Below are positions 34,207-44,119 of a stretch of 64,000 nt of DNA, piece after piece (positions within the stretch are counted from its first letter, which is position 1; each line of letters starts with the position of its first letter). Source of the stretch: JAXLQL01 sp046331625 (GTDB lineage Bacteria; Acidobacteriota; Terriglobia; Bryobacterales; Bryobacteraceae). Below the pieces are notes generated by a model, which was not told the origin of the DNA, did not search any database, and saw only the letters and a program-made list of their open reading frames with translations. A program made the translations under genes and the position numbers. The DNA is taken from the NCBI GenBank assembly GCA_046331625.1, contig JAXLQL010000028.1, positions 30,262 through 94,261 on the forward strand, in the 5' to 3' direction.

Positions 34207-34875
34207 TCAGTAAATACTTCTCGTGTAGGTTCCTTTGGATGTCGCCGTGTAGCTTTGATTCAACGTGAACGAGGGCGTATCGAAATAGCCTTCCGACACG
34301 TATGCGGTCTCGCCTTCGAGCATGCCCGGCAACAGAGTCAACAGCTTGGGTGACTGCACGGTAGCATTGGTGAGGTAGTCAGCCGGCTTGATGTCGCCCT
34401 TCTTGAGTCCGGTCACCGCGTCAGGCCCGGTCAGGATGATCGAAGATGCCGGAGTGGCGAAATCACTCGTCCGCATTGTCGTGTTGCCGATGGTGTGCCG
34501 TTGGATCACCACCGCTTTGTGATAGTTCGGACACGAAGCCGGAGCCAGATTGGCTGCTGCGCATTCGCTGGTGCCGATGTACATGATCTTCGACAGCAGG
34601 ATCACACCCTTGCCGCCGCTCAGCGTCATGCCGAGCCCTTGCGCCAAGCGAACCACGATGTTCTTGCTCGCGTCGAGCGAGAAGTCCACTTGGCGCACGT
34701 ACATGTGTCCCGCGTCGCGTGTAATTTGCGACGCTTGCGTCGTCTTGGTCAAGTTCATGCCGAGGTTCACCGTGCCGATGAACAACGGGAACAGAAAGAG
34801 CATCACCAGTGCGAACTCGAGGATGGTATTGCCCTTCCGCCGCCGATTTTGACTACGAAATTCTCTCCGGATCAT
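34207..34875 (-). CDS. TadE-like pseudopilin
   Basis: 222 residues. The N-terminus RRRKGNTILEFALVMLFLFP fits the TadE prepilin site well: Gly at -1, Glu at +5, followed by one membrane helix. After LGMNLTKTTQASQITRDAGH the soluble part is beta-rich. It contains a cysteine pair around SECAAANLAPASCPNYHKAV, which may form a disulfide. It lies between another TadE-like gene and the VWA gene, with gaps of 28 and 63 bases. Confidence 0.8.
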   Translation of the reverse strand: MIRREFRSQNRRRKGNTILEFALVMLFLFPLFIGTVNLGMNLTKTTQASQITRDAGHMYVRQVDFSLDASKNIVVRLAQGLGMTLSGGKGVILLSKIMYIGTSECAAANLAPASCPNYHKAVVIQRHTIGNTTMRTSDFATPASSIILTGPDAVTGLKKGDIKPADYLTNATVQSPKLLTLLPGMLEGETAYVSEGYFDTPSFTLNQSYTATSKGTYTRSIY

Positions 34876-34903
34876 GCGTGTTCTCCCCTCGCTTCTGCCT
34901 CGG

Positions 34904-35407
34904 TTACGTGTTGGCCGGTACGCGGCACGGCGGCTGTCCTCCGCCAGGCAAGCCTTCCATGCGGTCAGAACTGCGCACCGTGATGTTCAGGGGCGATGAC
35001 GACCAGTACAGCGGAACCATCCAGCTGTACATGTAGTTCTCCACCGAAACTTCGACGATGTTGCCTGGGGTGTTGCCCGCCGGAGCCATGATTTCACTGA
35101 ACGTGGTCGGATCGTAGTAGCGAACGTGGATGGTTGCGGCCTTGTCGCTCGGCGTAAGGAATCCCAGGGCCGACTTCTTCACCACGTTGGTGATCGACGC
35201 GTCCTGGCACGTGGTCCCGTTGGTCGTCTGGTAGGTGACCGCGTAGCGCACGCCCTCGCGGACCGAGTTCTGCAAACACGACCTCAGGAAGATCGCGTAG
35301 CCAAAGTCGAAGATCCCGAACAGCAAACCGAGCAACGGAATCGCGATCAAGCCCACGTCGAGCATCGCGTTCCCTTTGCGGCGGCGAACCTGTTGTCGCA
35401 TGGTCAT
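34904..35407 (-). CDS. TadE-like pseudopilin
   Basis: 167 residues from the ATG at 35407. The second ATG at 35401 has better spacing from GAGGG and may be the true start. The N-terminus RRRKGNAMLDVGLIAIPLLG is TadE-like, with Asp instead of Glu at +5. It is followed by one membrane helix and FDFGYAIFLRSCLQNSVREG, the usual post-helix segment. It is the first TadE gene of the minus-strand set. The 234-base gap upstream separates it from the TPR gene. Confidence 0.78.
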   Translation of the reverse strand: MTMRQQVRRRKGNAMLDVGLIAIPLLGLLFGIFDFGYAIFLRSCLQNSVREGVRYAVTYQTTNGTTCQDASITNVVKKSALGFLTPSDKAATIHVRYYDPTTFSEIMAPAGNTPGNIVEVSVENYMYSWMVPLYWSSSPLNITVRSSDRMEGLPGGGQPPCRVPANT

Positions 35408-35641
35408 ATTCCCTCTTGTTCTGCTTCTCCTCCAGCATGCGCGCTCTTTGCCGAGTTCACCATTCCGGTGTAGCCCTACCCCATTGGCATTTTTCGCTTA
35501 GCCCTAAGGCTCGTCACCTTCCCATGACTTCCGCCTTGGCCGGACCATGCCTCCAATGCCCTCACCCAGCGACACTGGCCGCGCGGACGCGCAGACGAAC
35601 CCTCGCAAGACATGGCCGCCGCGAGTATCCGCGCAAATCCT

Positions 35642-36712
35642 CTATTTGCCGCCGAAGTAGCTTGCCGCGATTTCCGAGTTCAGCCCGATGGCCCGTTTCC
35701 AGCATTCGCTCGCCTCGCTCGGACGGCCCAGCTTGTGCAGCACGTGCCCCAGATTGAGCAGCGCCTCGGCAAACCGCGGCCGCTCCTTGAGCGCCTCGGA
35801 GTAGTACCGCAGCGCTTCGGGTAACTGACCCTTCTCGTGCATCACCAGACCGATGTTGAAGGTCAACTCCGGTAAGTTCTGCTTTTGTTCGAGCAGCCGC
35901 TTGCGCACCTGTAGCGCCATCTCACAGTCCCCGGTCTGCACGGCCACCACGCCCATGCCCCGCAACGCGCCTACCGAGGCCGGCTGCAGTTCGAGCACCC
36001 GCGCAAAGCACTCGCCGGCGCCCACCCAGTCTCCCGTTTCGACGCACAGCACACCGCGTTGGAGCAAAGCGTCCGTCCAATCCGGGCGCTGTTCGCAGGC
36101 CATGCGAATCGCTTCGGTGGCGCCTTGCTTGTCGTTGCGGTGGAGCTTTGCCACTCCGATGCGGAACCATGCATCGGCGTTGGTGTCGTCCTGCCGGGTC
36201 AAGTGGACCAGCATTTCTTCGGCTTCGGCGGCGTTGCCCGCTTCCTCTTCCACCAGGGCGAGATTCCACAAAGCGCCCGTGAGCGAGGCATCGAGAGCGA
36301 GCGCGCTTTGATAGGCGCGGCGCGCCCCGTCGAGATCCTGCAAGTGGTGGCGGATGATTCCGAGGTTCACCAACGGACGTGCGTCGTCGGGGCGAAGCCG
36401 GAATGCCTGCTGATACGCCGAAGCCGCCAAGTCATGATTGCCCAGCTTCTGGTGGGCAAAGCCCAGGTTGAACCACGCCTGATAATGGTCAGACCGGATG
36501 GCCGCCAACCTCTGGCAGTGGCGCGCCACGGCTTCGTAGTCTTCCATCGCCAACGCGGTTGCGGCCAGACCTTCCTCGAGAATGAGCGTGGCCACCGAGA
36601 ACTCGCTCTCCGATACGCCGGCCACCTCGTCGCCGAGCGAAGGTAGAGACCAATTCTCCACCGGGTTCTTTTCGAGTTTCTGGTTGTCTTGCGCTACTTC
36701 GGTCAATCCCAC
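35642..36712 (-). CDS. Tetratricopeptide repeat protein, TadD-like position
   Basis: The GTG at 36712, eight bases after GGGAGGGG, gives 356 residues. From about residue 50 to the end it is a regular array of about nine TPR units (for example ARHCQRLAAIRSDHYQAWFN, then LGFAHQKLGNHDLAASAYQQ and LGIIRHHLQDLDGARRAYQS). No signal peptide or membrane helix is visible. TPR proteins in tad gene clusters (TadD) help assemble the pilus machine. This position upstream of TadE/TadG genes suggests such a role by inference. The start overlaps the end of the preceding gene by 10 bases. Confidence 0.8.
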   Translation of the reverse strand: MGLTEVAQDNQKLEKNPVENWSLPSLGDEVAGVSESEFSVATLILEEGLAATALAMEDYEAVARHCQRLAAIRSDHYQAWFNLGFAHQKLGNHDLAASAYQQAFRLRPDDARPLVNLGIIRHHLQDLDGARRAYQSALALDASLTGALWNLALVEEEAGNAAEAEEMLVHLTRQDDTNADAWFRIGVAKLHRNDKQGATEAIRMACEQRPDWTDALLQRGVLCVETGDWVGAGECFARVLELQPASVGALRGMGVVAVQTGDCEMALQVRKRLLEQKQNLPELTFNIGLVMHEKGQLPEALRYYSEALKERPRFAEALLNLGHVLHKLGRPSEASECWKRAIGLNSEIAASYFGGK

Positions 36713-38620
36713 GCTTCCCCTCCCGTGTCGAACGCGCAACCGATGGGTTCGGTGATCGCCGCCGTTGCCGGCGGAGGCGCTTGAATCTCCCAAATCGACG
36801 GCCCTTTCGCCACGGGCACCCGCGGACCCGTCTGGCCGCGCGTGTTCCACCATTGGCTACTGAGCACCCGTAATCTCCATCCGTCGCGGTCCTGTTCCTG
36901 CCGTTGGCTTCCTTCCGGAGTCAACGCCGCAGCCGGGCGGAGCCGAACCGCCGGGCTCGAATCGCGGCAGGCGACAAAAACCGACACCAATCGCCGCTCC
37001 TGCTTGCTTCCCGGCTCGATATCCACCGGCCGCCGGATGGCAGCCGTTGCCTTTCGCTCTACCGCCGGCAGGTTTACGGCAAGCGTGCTCCAGAGCGCCG
37101 TCAATTCCGGCTCCTGCGCACGGCCCGCTACCGGGCGGAGCGGCATCCGCACCTCGACCTCGCCCGCGCATCCCGGGAACCGGTCCATTGGGTTCGTTTT
37201 TTTCCGCCGGGCCGGCTTCGGTAGCCGCAATGAGGCGAGCAGCCGGGGAGGCAGCGGCTGGGCGAGCGGATCCCGCCCCTTCACCGCCGCAACGTCGAGA
37301 GGAGCCCAACTGATCTCGCAACGCGGCAGTCCCGCGTCGTCCGCCCGCACGTGCGCCAGCTTGAACCAGATCAGTCGATGGCATGACGCTCCACGGCCCC
37401 ACCTTCACCTCGAGGGCAGTAAGCCGCAGAGGGCGCTCGGCTTGGGCACGAAAGCCAGGTCCACCCGCTCAGCGGCGGTGGTAGAGCGGTGGGGCGGGCG
37501 CGGAACCGCCTGAAGTCTCGCCAGCAGCGGATTCACTCTTGTACGCTCAGGCTTGGGATCAGGCTTAGGCTCCACCTTGGGCTCCAGCTTCGGTTCGAAC
37601 TGGTTCAGACTGGCCTCGACCGCAGGAAGTTGCGGAACTTCCTCGGGCGCCGTTCAAGACTCCCGCTGACTCGGCCACTTCGGGAACTTCGGCATCGAAA
37701 GCGTCAACGGATTCTTCGCCGCCGCCAGGCATCCATGGACACAATGCCGAGAGCCCGAACCGGAATCGACGGCCCGCCTTGCTCACCGAGAATGCCGAAT
37801 CCCTCGGCCCGAGGTTGAAACTGGCCAGCTTGCCCGATCGCGTTCTCCACACACCGCGGACGTTGCCCGCTGAACTACCGAGCAGCCGTCGTTTTCTCTT
37901 CCTGCCGGATCTCCTTGCTCGGTTGCTTCGGAGACGGCTCTTCCGGAACGCTTCGGTGCGGCAGATGGTAAGCTCGAAGCGCAGTGTCCTGCGGACCCTG
38001 CAACGGCCAGGCCAGCCATCGGAGGATCGCCGGGCTCGAGTTGGGTCACCCTTGATCCAACTCGGCTGGAAAACGGAGATGCGGCGGGACGCCGAGGTAC
38101 ATGACGCCCGCGAAGTCACCTCGGTGGCCTGAGCCATGCACTGGCGGTCGATCCACCTGAGCCCAGGAAACATCGAGCAGCCGATCACTGCCGCCGCCAG
38201 GAGTCCAGCCCGTGGTCCGCACCCGCGTGTGGGCAATCGCGTCGCAACTGCGCCTACGCCCAGCGGATCGCACTCCTCCATGTACGGAACTGCGCCGGAA
38301 GTGGCATACAGCCCTGGAACAGGAAACTCGCCATTGCCGGAACGTGTTCCTCGAAGAGCGGGTTCCTCGACGAGCTCGTCAATGATGAACGGTCGCGGCC
38401 GACCCGGCCGCCTTCTGGCTCCGGCTCCGGTTCCTGGCGCCGTTCCGGCAACCGGCACGGGTGCCGTGGTACTGAAGCCCGAGCCGCTCAGTGCCAACCT
38501 CTCCTGATCGCGTTTTGAACGCGTTCTGATGCTCGGTCGAGCAGAACTCGGCCCTCGACAGTCCTGAATGAGACTCAGTTTGGCGCCACTTACAACCGGC
38601 AACACCTTCAAACATGGTGC
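36703..38620 (-). pseudogene. Frameshift-broken gene for a Pro/Glu-rich protein of unknown family
   Basis: The 3' part (36703-37350) is open for about 216 residues and overlaps the TPR gene start. It includes RRPVDIEPGSKQERRLVSVF and VLSSQWWNTRGQTGP. Upstream the coding sense continues in other frames: DLIWFKLAH just before 37350, EPKLEPKVEPKPDPKPE at about 37560-37620, RAYHLPHRSVPEEPSPKQPS near 37950, and VPPHLRFPAELDQG joining VTQLEPGDPPM at about 38050. The last join is a single-base loss in a G run (GGGTGACC where GGGGTGACC restores the frame). The intact protein probably had Pro/Glu/Lys-rich spacers like those of TonB or scaffold proteins. The 5' boundary is uncertain. Confidence 0.5.
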
Positions 38621-38894
38621 GCCGCGCTGTCCCAGCCAGCTCACCGCCATGTCCTCTGCGAGCGGCAAGCCCGAACGATTTTCTCCCGAAGCTTCATTCT
38701 AAGGAGAGCCGTGGAACAATCCCATCAGGCTTAACCATGAGCGTAGGCAGGGTGCCTGCTAAGGGTCCGGCAGCGATTGTCACTCGCGCGCTAGGGTCGT
38801 GTTTCCTAGGCGACCCGCCCAACGTTCACTTTCCCATCCGCGCTGCCCACGGAAGCGGCTATTGCCGAACGGTCCGCGTCGAGCCAGCAGGCTT

Positions 38895-39800
38895 GTGGAT
38901 CAGCGCCCGCACTTCGCCAACACGTTGCTAGCTCGCCGCTCACCGAAAGTATTGTCGACGCCCCGCCTCAGCCCCTTCCCCGTCACCGGACCTATTGAAG
39001 CCGCTCCGCCGCTTCGATCAGGCGTGGCAGCCAACTGGTCATCCGCCTGATCCTGGTCGCGCGACGACGCCACCCTTCACTGATCAACGCCCGCACGGCG
39101 CCACGCCTGCTCGCGCTCGAAGTCACTCGAAATATTCCGCGTTGACGCGCCCCGCCTCCAACCCCTTCCCCGTCACCGGACCTATTGAAGCCGCTCCGCG
39201 CTTCGATCAGGCGTCAGCGTAGTTGCCTGCCGATGTCGCTCGCCTGATCCTGGTCGCGCGCGACGAACGCCACCGCGCACTGATCAACGCCCGCACGGCG
39301 CCCACGCTGCTCGCTCGCCGCTCAGTCCGCTCGAAATATTCGCATTGACGCGCCCCGCCTCCCAACCCTTCCCCGTCACCGGACCTGGCTGAAGCCGCTC
39401 CGCCGCTTCGGTCAGGCGTGAGCGTAGCTGCCTGCCGAGTCGCTCGCCTGATCCTGGTCGCGCCGCGACGAACGCCACCGTTTCACCGATCAACGCCCGC
39501 ACGGCGCCACGCTGCGCTCGCGCTCGCAGCCAACTCGAAGTATTCGCATTGACGCGCCCCGCCTCCCAACCCTTCGCCGTCACCGGACCTGTTGAAGCCG
39601 CTCCGCCGCTGGTCAGGCGACGAAGCGTAGCGCCATCCAGCGGGCGAAGTCCGGTAGGCGGTATATCAGGCACCAGTTGCCTGCCGATGTCGCTCGCCTG
39701 ATCCACCGGGTCGCGCGTGACGAACTCAACCGCCTCATCGATCAGCGCCAGCACGGGCGCCACGCTGCTCGCTCGCGCCCTCCGCTGCGTTCGCGCAGCA
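38895..39800 (-). repeat. Imperfect tandem repeats of about 190-204 bases
   Basis: The marker GTCACCGGACCT (with minor variants) recurs at about 38982, 39172, 39375 and 39579, giving periods of 190, 203 and 204 bases. A partial copy precedes the first. Each unit contains CCCCGCCTCCCAACCCCTTC-like and GAAGCCGCTCCGCCGCTTCG stretches, then TCGCTCGCCTGATCCTGGTC and ATCAACGCCCGCACGGCGCC. On the minus strand a unit reads approximately as ALIDEAVxFVxRDxxDQASD followed by GRQLRxRLTEAAERL, in changing frames. Copies differ mainly by small insertions and deletions. Confidence 0.75.
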
Positions 39801-42252
39801 TCCAGGCAACTCGTCCTCTGGCGCCGTCGCGCCTGCCTCCAGCGCGTTGGTCGTCACGGGATCGCATCGCCGTCATGTACACCACCCGTACTCGGTGGAG
39901 CGGCCCGGTCCGGCTGTCGTCGAATAGTGATAGACCAGCCCACCAACCAGCGCCTGTCATCCCCAGTTGGAACGCCACCAGGCTTGGCGCGATGAACCCG
40001 GCGGATCGAGATTGCGTTGATCGGTAGAAGCGCCTCATAGTACCAGAAGTGCCGTGCGCGCGAAAACAGCGCGCCAGCTCGCGCAGTTCGTCGCGGAACA
40101 GGTGGATCGGACACCAGATGTCCACCAGGCCTTCCGAGCGGCTGAGCATCTTCGCCCGCGCGCCGCCGCCGGTTCGCGTAGATCGGAAGCGCAGCTCGAT
40201 CGCTTTACCTAGCGCACCAGCGCGGCCCACTTGCGGAAATTCTCGTCGTCGCCCATCGAATACGGCTCGTCTTGCAGGTAGAACGAAAGTCCTCGAACGC
40301 GAGCCCGATCGACTGTGCGTGCCCGGCGTACCAGCGCAGAGCCACGGCAAACGCGCGGTCTGCGGCTTCCTTCCCCAGTGGAACTGTTCGGCCACGCGAC
40401 TCCACGGAACCCGGAATGAGCAGCATCGCTTTGCCGTTCAGCCGCTGCCTGGCCGCATCGATGCTGCGCTCGACGACGTTGCTGTCCTTGCGCCCTTCCT
40501 CGTCAACGTCACCGAAGCGCCGGGGACGACGAAAACGTTGGTCCCGTGTGCGAGCGCGTCTTCGATCACCGGCTCGCGCAGGTTGGGCTGGGCGGCAACG
40601 ACGGCCAGTTGCGGTGCCCGAACACGCGCTTTTCAGGGAGCGTTACCGGCGACACACGCAACAGGTCCTCGGCGGGCGCATCTAGGACTGCAGGTTCGCC
40701 ACCCGAACACTCGACCGGACTCTCCCCGGCTTCAGAGCGCGACTCGAAATCGTCTTCGCCGCCGCGTCTCGCCCGCCCCACATGGATCGTCTGCGCCTGC
40801 CCCGAGCAGCGGCGGGCGTCTTCGGCAGGCTGCTGTCGATCAGGGCAGAACTCGGGGTGCTTCGCGCAGTTTCACCGCGGCTGCCAGTTCCGGGCCCACG
40901 GTAATGCGATAGTCCGCTGCGCCGGACTGGGTTCGTCACCGCAATCGCACGCCGACTTCGAACTCGCCGCCGAGCATCTCTGGCCCGGATCGCGTCCACC
41001 GTGGCCTTCTTCGGCCAGGGATTGGCAACCGCTGCCACGAACCGGCGCGGGCGGCGGAATCTCGGGGCGCGGCCCTGGCTGCGCAGGTTGCCGGGCGTGA
41101 TCTCGACATGCTCGCGCGGCAAGCGCTTCCGAACTCGTGCGGCGAGTGATCCTCGCATTGGCCGATTGCGCTGGCCGAAGCGTACAGCGTCTTGCCCTGG
41201 CTCGCCTGCAACAGCCGCACCGCGCAATCGCCCGCCATCCGGAACGCCACCGGACTCGAGATGCCTCCGCCATCGAGCGGAATGGCCGCTATCACGCGTC
41301 CATCAGCGCGTAGGCGAGTTGCCGTCCTCGCCACGTCCTCGCGCACGGTTTGGAAAATGGTAGAGCTCGCCCGTGCCTTCGAGGTCCACGAGTGCGGCGC
41401 CCTGGAAAATACCGCGCCCGCCGAGTTGCGTGTTCCACAGCGGTTGGCCTCGGCCGACGCAATAAAGGCGCATGTTCTTGTCGCCGTAGAGCAGTTCCAT
41501 GCGGCCATGCGCCGTCGAGATCCGCGACCACGTGCGAATGGTACGTTTGCAGTGCCGAGCGCGCTTGCCGCGGACTGCACCCGTGCGCCCGTCGAGCGCG
41601 TAGACTCGGTCTTCAAGCCGCCGAACGCCGTAGAGAAGAACACTTCGGGCTTGCCGTCGCCGTCGATGTCGGCGATCAGCGGCGCTTGCACGTCGAACCG
41701 TCCTCGACGGCGTGCGCCGCTGGCGTCTTCGCCGGCGAGATTCACCGCGTAGGCTTCGCGATCCTCGGTTCCAGCCAGGTCGGCGACGCCGTCTCCTCGG
41801 GTCGCCCACGGCGTGCGCTCAGCCGGTAGGTTGTAGCATTCGCCGAAGCGCGGTTGCCCCGAATGGTCCACGCCGTAGAGGTGTCCGCGCGAATCGGAAA
41901 AAACAGCAGCCGCCCGGCTACCAGCGCCTTGTAGTCCATCGCCTTGCCCGCGCTCGTACTTCCAGAGCCGCCTGCCGCTCGCATCGAATGCGTGATCGAT
42001 CCGGCGACGTGCGGCGATCTCGGGGGCGCCGTCTCGGTGGTCCTGCAAGCGCTGGCGCGGTACTGGGTGAACTCCATCGCCGCTTTCGTTTCCGCCAGTG
42101 GGGAGAGCAACAGGACCTTGCCGTTGGCAAGGGTCACCGAGATCGATGAAGCATTCTCCGCCGAAGGAAACGGGACCGGCGATCACGCCACCTTCGAGCG
42201 TTATGGTCCGCTCCACTGGAAGCAGCAATTGCGCGAGCAGTACGGTGAACAC
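39600..42252 (-). pseudogene. Frameshift-broken secreted protein: FG-GAP-like N-terminus, glycoside-hydrolase-like (DUF4091) C-terminus
   Basis: A GTG at 42252 starts a hydrophobic export-like segment (VFTVLLAQLLLPVERTITLE). Coding sense then continues through many frame changes: VTLANGKVLLLSPLAETKAA, AFDASGRRLWKYERG, SDSRGHLYGVDHSGQPRFGE and APLIADIDGDGKPEVFFSTA. The last is a calcium-loop FG-GAP-like blade. It goes on through NMRLYCVGRGQPLWNTQLGG, FVAAVANPWPKKATVDAIRA and GAADYRITVGPELAAAVKLR. Further on come NVVERSIDAARQRLNGKAML, FAVALRWYAGHAQSIGLAFE and LVDIWCPIHLFRDELRELAR. The last two parts resemble DUF4091 glycoside-hydrolase-like proteins. One large gene or two adjacent genes are possible. 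At least ten frame changes separate readable segments. Confidence 0.45.
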
Positions 42253-42310
42253 TCTGGCGAATATCTTTGCTTTTCAGGGAAAGTCAACGTGGGCTGATGA
42301 AAAGTCCAAC

Positions 42311-43418
42311 ATGACTCGCCGCGCTTTGCTTGCATCACTCTTCGCCCCGCCAGGAGCGCTCGAAGCGGATGGCATGTTGCGCATCGGCGGCAGGCGCACC
42401 TTCGTCCACGGGCTCTATCAGCTCCCAACCGGACCCAATGCCTGGCAGCGCGCGCGGGACGCGGGGTTCCAGGTGGTGCATCGTCCGGCCACGCGCGCGG
42501 CACTCGACGAAGCCGCGCGGAATGGCATGCTCGCCTGGTGCACCACGGGGTTCCTTTCGCCTGAGAAGCGCGCCGCCGATGAGAAGCGCATTCGCGATTT
42601 GGTCGCGGCACTCAAAAGACCATCCGGCGCACCTGGTGGGAAAATGAGGACGAGCCTTCGTTCACCTGGAAGAAGCCGGGCGTTGCACGCGTGAGCGCAG
42701 TACGCGATCCGCGAGACCTACGCGCTCGTGAAGCAACTCGATCGGCGCATCCCGTGTACCTGAATCACGCGCCCACTGACTTGGTGAGCACGCTGCGTCA
42801 GCCGACCCGGCGCCGACCTCATCGCGACCGACATCATATCCAGTGATCCCGCATGGAATCCGCGAGCAGTACGCGTTGTGGGCGGACAGCCAGCAGGGCG
42901 ATTTCCTCGATACGTCGACCAGGTGGGCGGGCGCATGCGGCAAGATGCGGCAAGTGGCCGGTCCGTCTCGCGGTCTCTTCATGGTGCTGCAGGCTTTTTG
43001 CGTGGGGGAGATGCTGCGCAAGAGTACGGCGATCGCGATCGAAGATGGTGCTCTACACTTCAACCGCGCAACTGCGATCGATGGCGTGGCGATCACGGCG
43101 TTACCGGATTGCTTTGGTGGGGACTGCGAGTACACTCCACCGGAGGCTCCGTTGTGGAACGCACTGGCTGGCGTGGCGTCGGAATTGAAACGGCACGCCG
43201 CCGATCTCGCCGCGCCTATCTCGAAGCCGCCGCTCACGATCGAGTATCACGAGACGGGCCACAGCATCGACCGTGGACTCGAATGGTGCGCCCGCGGGAA
43301 GCTGCTCGTGATCGTGAATGCGGACAAGAATCCTGTGGAGGCGACAATCACGGGTCTACCGGCTGGGGCGCGGCGGGAGCGCTTCGATCCTTTCGGAGTG
43401 CTGCTGCTGCGCACATGA
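42311..43418 (+). pseudogene. Frameshift-broken secreted glycoside-hydrolase-like gene
   Basis: ATG 42311 opens MTRRALLASLFAPPGALEAD, an export signal, then GLYQLPTGPNAWQRARDAGF and LAWCTTGFLSPEKRAADEKR, like the first strands of a TIM-barrel glycoside hydrolase. Near 42615 the frame breaks at an A run (CTCAAAAGACC; removing one A restores DHPAHLVG). More shifts follow: ENEDEPSFTWKKPGVARVSA, AIRETYALVKQLD, then PHGIREQYALWADSQQGDFL, and an EYTPPEAPLWNALAGVASEL tail. The last frame stays open to the stop at 43418 (LVIVNADKNPVEATITGLPA). Strand is opposite to the gene on its left, from which it diverges by 58 bases. Function is inferred only from fold-like motifs. Confidence 0.5.
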
Positions 43419-43432
43419 ACAGCCCTCCCACG

Positions 43433-44119
43433 TCAGTTGACGATGCGGCCGTCTTTCATGCGGACGATCCGGTTGGCGTGCTGGGCGGCGTCGGGATCGT
43501 GCGTGATCATGAGGATGGTCTGGCCGGTGCGGCGGTTGAGGTCGCGCATGAGGTCGAGGACGGCGTCGGAGTTCTCGGAGTCGAGATTGCCGGTGGGCTC
43601 GTCGGCCAGCAGGATCGCGGGATGATTCACCAGCGCCCGCGCGATGGCGACGCGCTGTTGTTCGCCGCCGGACATAGCTCGGGGCTTGTGTCCCAGGCGA
43701 TGCTCGATGCCCAGCAGTTCGAGCACTTCGCGGAACTGCCCGTCAATCGTGAAGGGCTTCTTGGCGATGTCGCAGGCGATGGCGATGTTGTCGCCCGCGC
43801 TCAGGGTGGGCAGCAGGTTGTACTTCTGGAAAACAAAGCCGATCTTGGTTTTGCGCAGGTCTGTCAACTGTGCTTCGCTCATCGACGCCATGTCGACGCC
43901 ATCGATCTTGATCGACCCCGAGGTGGCCGGCGTCAAGCCTCCCAGCACGTTGAACAAAGTCGATTTGCCGGAGCCGGATGGCCCGGCGATGGCGACAAAG
44001 TCGCCTTGTTCGATATCGAGGTCCACGCCGCGCAAGGCCTCCACCACCACGTCGCCGAGCTTGTAGGTTTTGCGCAGCTTGGCTATCTCGATGATGTGCT
44101 TGCCCGCGCTGTTAGTCAT
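43433..44119 (-). CDS. ABC transporter ATP-binding protein, LolD/MacB type
   Basis: From ATG 44119 the protein has 228 residues: Walker A GPSGSGKST, Q-loop FVFQKYNLLP, signature MSGGEQQRVAIARAL, Walker B ILLADEPTGNLD and the switch His in LMITHDP. The LADEPTGNLDSENS segment is typical of the LolD/MacB/FtsE group, which powers mechanotransmission systems rather than classical importers. The start overlaps the upstream FtsX-like permease gene by eight bases, so the two form one transporter. Cargo is unknown. Confidence 0.9.
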   Translation of the reverse strand: MTNSAGKHIIEIAKLRKTYKLGDVVVEALRGVDLDIEQGDFVAIAGPSGSGKSTLFNVLGGLTPATSGSIKIDGVDMASMSEAQLTDLRKTKIGFVFQKYNLLPTLSAGDNIAIACDIAKKPFTIDGQFREVLELLGIEHRLGHKPRAMSGGEQQRVAIARALVNHPAILLADEPTGNLDSENSDAVLDLMRDLNRRTGQTILMITHDPDAAQHANRIVRMKDGRIVN

